Shown: piece by piece, positions 5,781-8,510 of the stretch
Layout: the number at the start of each line of letters is the position of its first letter
Position numbering within the stretch: the stretch's first letter is position 1
DNA from: Cryomorphaceae bacterium
GTDB taxonomy: Bacteria; Bacteroidota; Bacteroidia; Flavobacteriales_G; Salibacteraceae
Length of the DNA stretch: 8,510 nt
Direction of reading: 5' to 3'
Assembly (NCBI GenBank): GCA_003564735.1
Contig: PXEK01000135.1
Location: 1-8,510 of the forward strand
Translations under genes and position numbers: made by a program
The notes under the pieces: generated by a model
What the model saw: the letters and a program-made list of their open reading frames with translations, nothing else
Told to the model about the DNA's origin: nothing
The model's database searches: none

Positions 5781-7466
5781 ATGAAGCAAGTATTTTTATT
5801 TTTACTATTGATTTTAGCAAGCGTCGGTATTCAATCTCAGGATTTATCAAATCTATCTGAGAAAAAGGCCGTTGAGTTTGGCGGTGGCGTAAATGCCACA
5901 ACCTCATTTTATGATGTGAGGGGAATGGAGAACCGTCGGCAACCTTTCTTTTGGCAAATTAATGCCAATGTAAATGTCGATTTATTTGGCACTTCTGTTC
6001 CGTTTTCGGCTACATTTTCAAATCAGCAAAATGATTTTTCTCAACCTTTTAATATAGTAGGTGTAAGTCCAAAATACAAGTGGATTACCGCTCACTTGGG
6101 TTATCGCTCCATGAATTTTTCTACTTACACACTCAGCGGTGTCCGTTTTTTTGGCGCGGGCGTAGAAGCTGACATCCCCAATATGCCCATTGAAGTAAGT
6201 GCGATGCATGGTCGCCTTAATAAAGGTATAGATCCTATGGATATTCCCGTGGGAGTTACGGCTGTTGATGTTTCCCCCGCGAGCGGCCCTGCTTATGATC
6301 GCTGGGGCACGGGGGCTAAAGTAAAATACAATAAATCTTTTGGTTCTTTTGAGTTTATCGCTTTCAGAGCCGAGGACAGAGCCGGTTCCATCTTTGTGCC
6401 CGATAGTTTGCAAGATTTACGGCCGGCTGAGAATATGATTTTGGGCTTTAATGCCGATATCAACATCGATAAAAAAACCCGGGTTCATTTGGAGCTGGCC
6501 CGCAGCTATTACACGCAAAACACAAGTTTGCCCGAGGAGGCTATTGAGGCATTTACCTTCGCCGATAATTTTGGAGCGCTTTTTACGGCTAACACCTCTA
6601 CTCAAATGAATAACGCCGTGGTTTTGGGGGCATCTCGAGATTTTGGTAAGTTTGAATTGAACGCCAAGTACAATCGCGTTGATCCCGGTTACCAAACCAT
6701 GGGGTCGCCGTTTTTGAATAACGACCTCCAAAATATCACCGGCGGTATCGGGTTCGGACTATTAAAAAACAAAATAAATTTCACCGGGGATTTTGGTGTG
6801 CAAACCGATAATATTGACGGACTCAAAGATGATCAAATGCAGCGCATTATTCTCAATGCCAATGCCAATATTCAAGCCTCGCAAAAATTGAACTTTTCAC
6901 TTACCGCTTCCAACTTTACCACCAACGCCTACCAAACCGGAATCATCACCAACGATACACTTCAGTTTTTCCAAATAACAGAAAATTATTCACTGTCGGC
7001 TTTCTACACCCTCAATGCCGATAAAGTTCCTCAATCTATATTTTTAACGGTATCGCAGCAAATGACAGAAGATGCCGAGGATAACAACTCACAAATTTCC
7101 AACTTTAACTTGGGTTACACCATCACCTTGCAAAGCATCGGATTAACGGGTAATGTCTCCGTGAATTATTTCAGGAACGATATAAATCCCATATTGACAA
7201 ATGGTGTGGGTCCCACGGTAGCACTGTCAAAACAAATATTTGAAGGTAAAGGAAGTATCAACGCTACTTACGCCAATGCACAAACCATTATTAACGGTGA
7301 CCGCAACAGCAACGTGCACACCGGGCGTGTCGGATTTCAAATTTCGCTGTTTAAAAACAGCACTTTGGGCATTGATGCGAGTATTGTTGATCAGAACCCT
7401 TATACCGAAGGTGCGGTGGGTTTTACCGAGTACCGAGGTAATGTAACTTACGGATATAACTTTTAA
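5781..7466 (+). CDS. Outer-membrane beta-barrel protein of unknown function
   Basis: A 561-aa protein with a clear signal peptide (MKQVFLFLLLILASVGIQSQ, cleavage near residue 20), so the ATG at 5781 is well supported. The rest shows alternating polar and hydrophobic strands with aromatic ends, few cysteines and a C-terminal TYGYNF ending in Phe, as in proteins inserted by the BAM complex. No TonB plug, carboxypeptidase-like fold or lipobox is seen. The segment SPKYKWITAHLGYRSMNFSTYTLSGV resembles unnamed Bacteroidota barrel proteins that I recall beside FN3/TANFOR surface proteins. The next gene starts 7 bp after the stop, so they are almost certainly co-transcribed. It may anchor or export its neighbour, which is inference. 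No specific substrate can be assigned. Confidence 0.8.
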   Translation: MKQVFLFLLLILASVGIQSQDLSNLSEKKAVEFGGGVNATTSFYDVRGMENRRQPFFWQINANVNVDLFGTSVPFSATFSNQQNDFSQPFNIVGVSPKYKWITAHLGYRSMNFSTYTLSGVRFFGAGVEADIPNMPIEVSAMHGRLNKGIDPMDIPVGVTAVDVSPASGPAYDRWGTGAKVKYNKSFGSFEFIAFRAEDRAGSIFVPDSLQDLRPAENMILGFNADINIDKKTRVHLELARSYYTQNTSLPEEAIEAFTFADNFGALFTANTSTQMNNAVVLGASRDFGKFELNAKYNRVDPGYQTMGSPFLNNDLQNITGGIGFGLLKNKINFTGDFGVQTDNIDGLKDDQMQRIILNANANIQASQKLNFSLTASNFTTNAYQTGIITNDTLQFFQITENYSLSAFYTLNADKVPQSIFLTVSQQMTEDAEDNNSQISNFNLGYTITLQSIGLTGNVSVNYFRNDINPILTNGVGPTVALSKQIFEGKGSINATYANAQTIINGDRNSNVHTGRVGFQISLFKNSTLGIDASIVDQNPYTEGAVGFTEYRGNVTYGYNF

Positions 7467-7473
7467 CCAAATT

Positions 7474-8510
7474 ATGAATACAAAAAGCTTTTACTCATTC
7501 TTTATTACTGCTTTTGCTCTGTTGTTTTTTACGGCAGAAACCGCAGCTCAGGTATTTCCGGTAGAAGTAAACACCAACCTTACTCCTCCGTACTCGGCGT
7601 TTATTTCCGATTATTCACAAGCCGGATCTAACCGTTGGATAACGAACATTACATTGCGTGACGCCAATGAAGCCTCCTTGCAAGTTAGGTTGAGGGTTAC
7701 CATTGAATCGAGCACATTCAAAATGGAAACCAAGCCCAATTTTGTTCCCGCAAATCCCATAACACTTACCCCCAATATTCCCAAGGTAATTCAAGGTGCC
7801 GATTTACAGCCGTATTTGAGTTACAACAATTTGCAATTCACGGGTATTCCGAGGCAAACCATTGAGCAAAACGGTAAAATTCCGGAGGGTATGTACACTT
7901 TTAGGGTTGAGGTTTTGGAATATGTTTCGGGAAAAGTGATTTCTCGCCCGGCACAAGCTGCTGCTTATATTCAATTGCGCGATCAGCCTTTGCCGGTAAA
8001 TCCGGCTTGCAGCACGGCGGTAAATCCCTCGCAAGGTCAAAACACCATTTTTCAATGGCAACCGGCGTCATCTCCCGGGCCGGGAGCCGGCGGTACAACC
8101 GAGTATCAATTTACTCTGTTTGAAATTACAGACAACACCATCAACCCGATGAATGCCATTACCAATAATGCCATTTTTAAGGTGTATGAAAGTCAATGGC
8201 AAATGCAAACCACATTGGTTTACGGTGTTGCCGAACCGCCTTTAGATTTAGGTAAAAAATATTTGTGGCAAGTTCAAGCGCGCGACGGTCGCGGCTTTAC
8301 GGCGTTTAAAAATAACGGGGTAAGTGAGCCTTGCTGGTTTTCATACGGTTACCCTACGGGTGGCACGGTATCGCTCAATCAACCGGCTGATGAATTTGCA
8401 TTTACTAAAGAGGATCAGCCTGTTTTTGAATGGGGCGGCATAAGCAATGATGTCCCCGGTCAACAAACCGAGTACACATTGAAAATTGTTGAACTCAATA
8501 ACAATCAAGA
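7474..8510 (+). CDS. TANFOR-like secreted protein with FN3-type repeats, 3' end outside window
   Basis: The reading frame is open from the ATG at 7474 to the window end, giving at least 345 residues with no stop. It starts with a signal peptide (MNTKSFYSFFITAFALLFF, cleavage after about TAAQ). An N-terminal beta-rich domain begins PPYSAFISDYSQAGSNRW, which resembles the TANFOR domain of Bacteroidota surface proteins; that name is from memory. Two similar FN3-like repeats follow, about 180-290 (FQWQPAS, TEYQFTLFEI, KYLWQVQARDG) and from about 298 (FEWGGIS, TEYTLKIVEL). Cys179 and Cys287 bracket the first and could form a disulfide. It likely acts at the cell surface or in the envelope with the barrel encoded 7 bp upstream. 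Total length and C-terminal sorting signal cannot be seen. Confidence 0.85.
   Translation, partial: MNTKSFYSFFITAFALLFFTAETAAQVFPVEVNTNLTPPYSAFISDYSQAGSNRWITNITLRDANEASLQVRLRVTIESSTFKMETKPNFVPANPITLTPNIPKVIQGADLQPYLSYNNLQFTGIPRQTIEQNGKIPEGMYTFRVEVLEYVSGKVISRPAQAAAYIQLRDQPLPVNPACSTAVNPSQGQNTIFQWQPASSPGPGAGGTTEYQFTLFEITDNTINPMNAITNNAIFKVYESQWQMQTTLVYGVAEPPLDLGKKYLWQVQARDGRGFTAFKNNGVSEPCWFSYGYPTGGTVSLNQPADEFAFTKEDQPVFEWGGISNDVPGQQTEYTLKIVELNNNQ

Overview
The window looks like a chromosomal segment from a Bacteroidota bacterium, probably a flavobacterium-like lineage. The evidence is a TPR-type sensor kinase paired with a LytTR regulator, an export ATPase next to a large DUF5687-like membrane protein, an outer-membrane barrel ending in Phe, a TANFOR-like surface protein, mostly absent Shine-Dalgarno sequences, and two TAnnTTTG-type -7 promoter elements. 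No species can be named from sequence alone.

Region by region: 1-180 is non-coding and holds a 95-bp imperfect palindrome that resembles a dispersed intergenic repeat. From 181 to 2579, on the minus strand, lies an ABC exporter: a large multi-pass permease transcribed first, then its ATPase. The permease frame is cut by a single in-frame TGA at 1797-1799, exactly between its two six-helix halves. The same frame stays open on both sides, so this is a nonsense codon and not a frameshift. A bulged 12-bp hairpin begins nine bases after the TGA. The 345-bp divergent intergenic region (2580-2924) holds a perfect 9-bp dyad next to the permease start, a perfect 20-bp tandem duplication, and -7 elements for both directions.

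From 2925 to 5635, on the plus strand, a two-component operon encodes a TPR-sensor histidine kinase and a LytTR response regulator, joined by a TAATG stop/start overlap. After a 145-bp gap with a dyad, a second plus-strand unit encodes a signal-peptide-bearing outer-membrane barrel protein and, 7 bp later, a secreted protein with FN3-like repeats that runs off the window end.

The likely biology is envelope sensing (kinase and regulator) beside envelope or surface proteins, with a divergent exporter. A regulatory link between the two-component system and its neighbours is inference from proximity only. I did not find a clearly new multi-gene system. The observations most worth following up are the TGA-interrupted permease with its hairpin and the palindromic elements.
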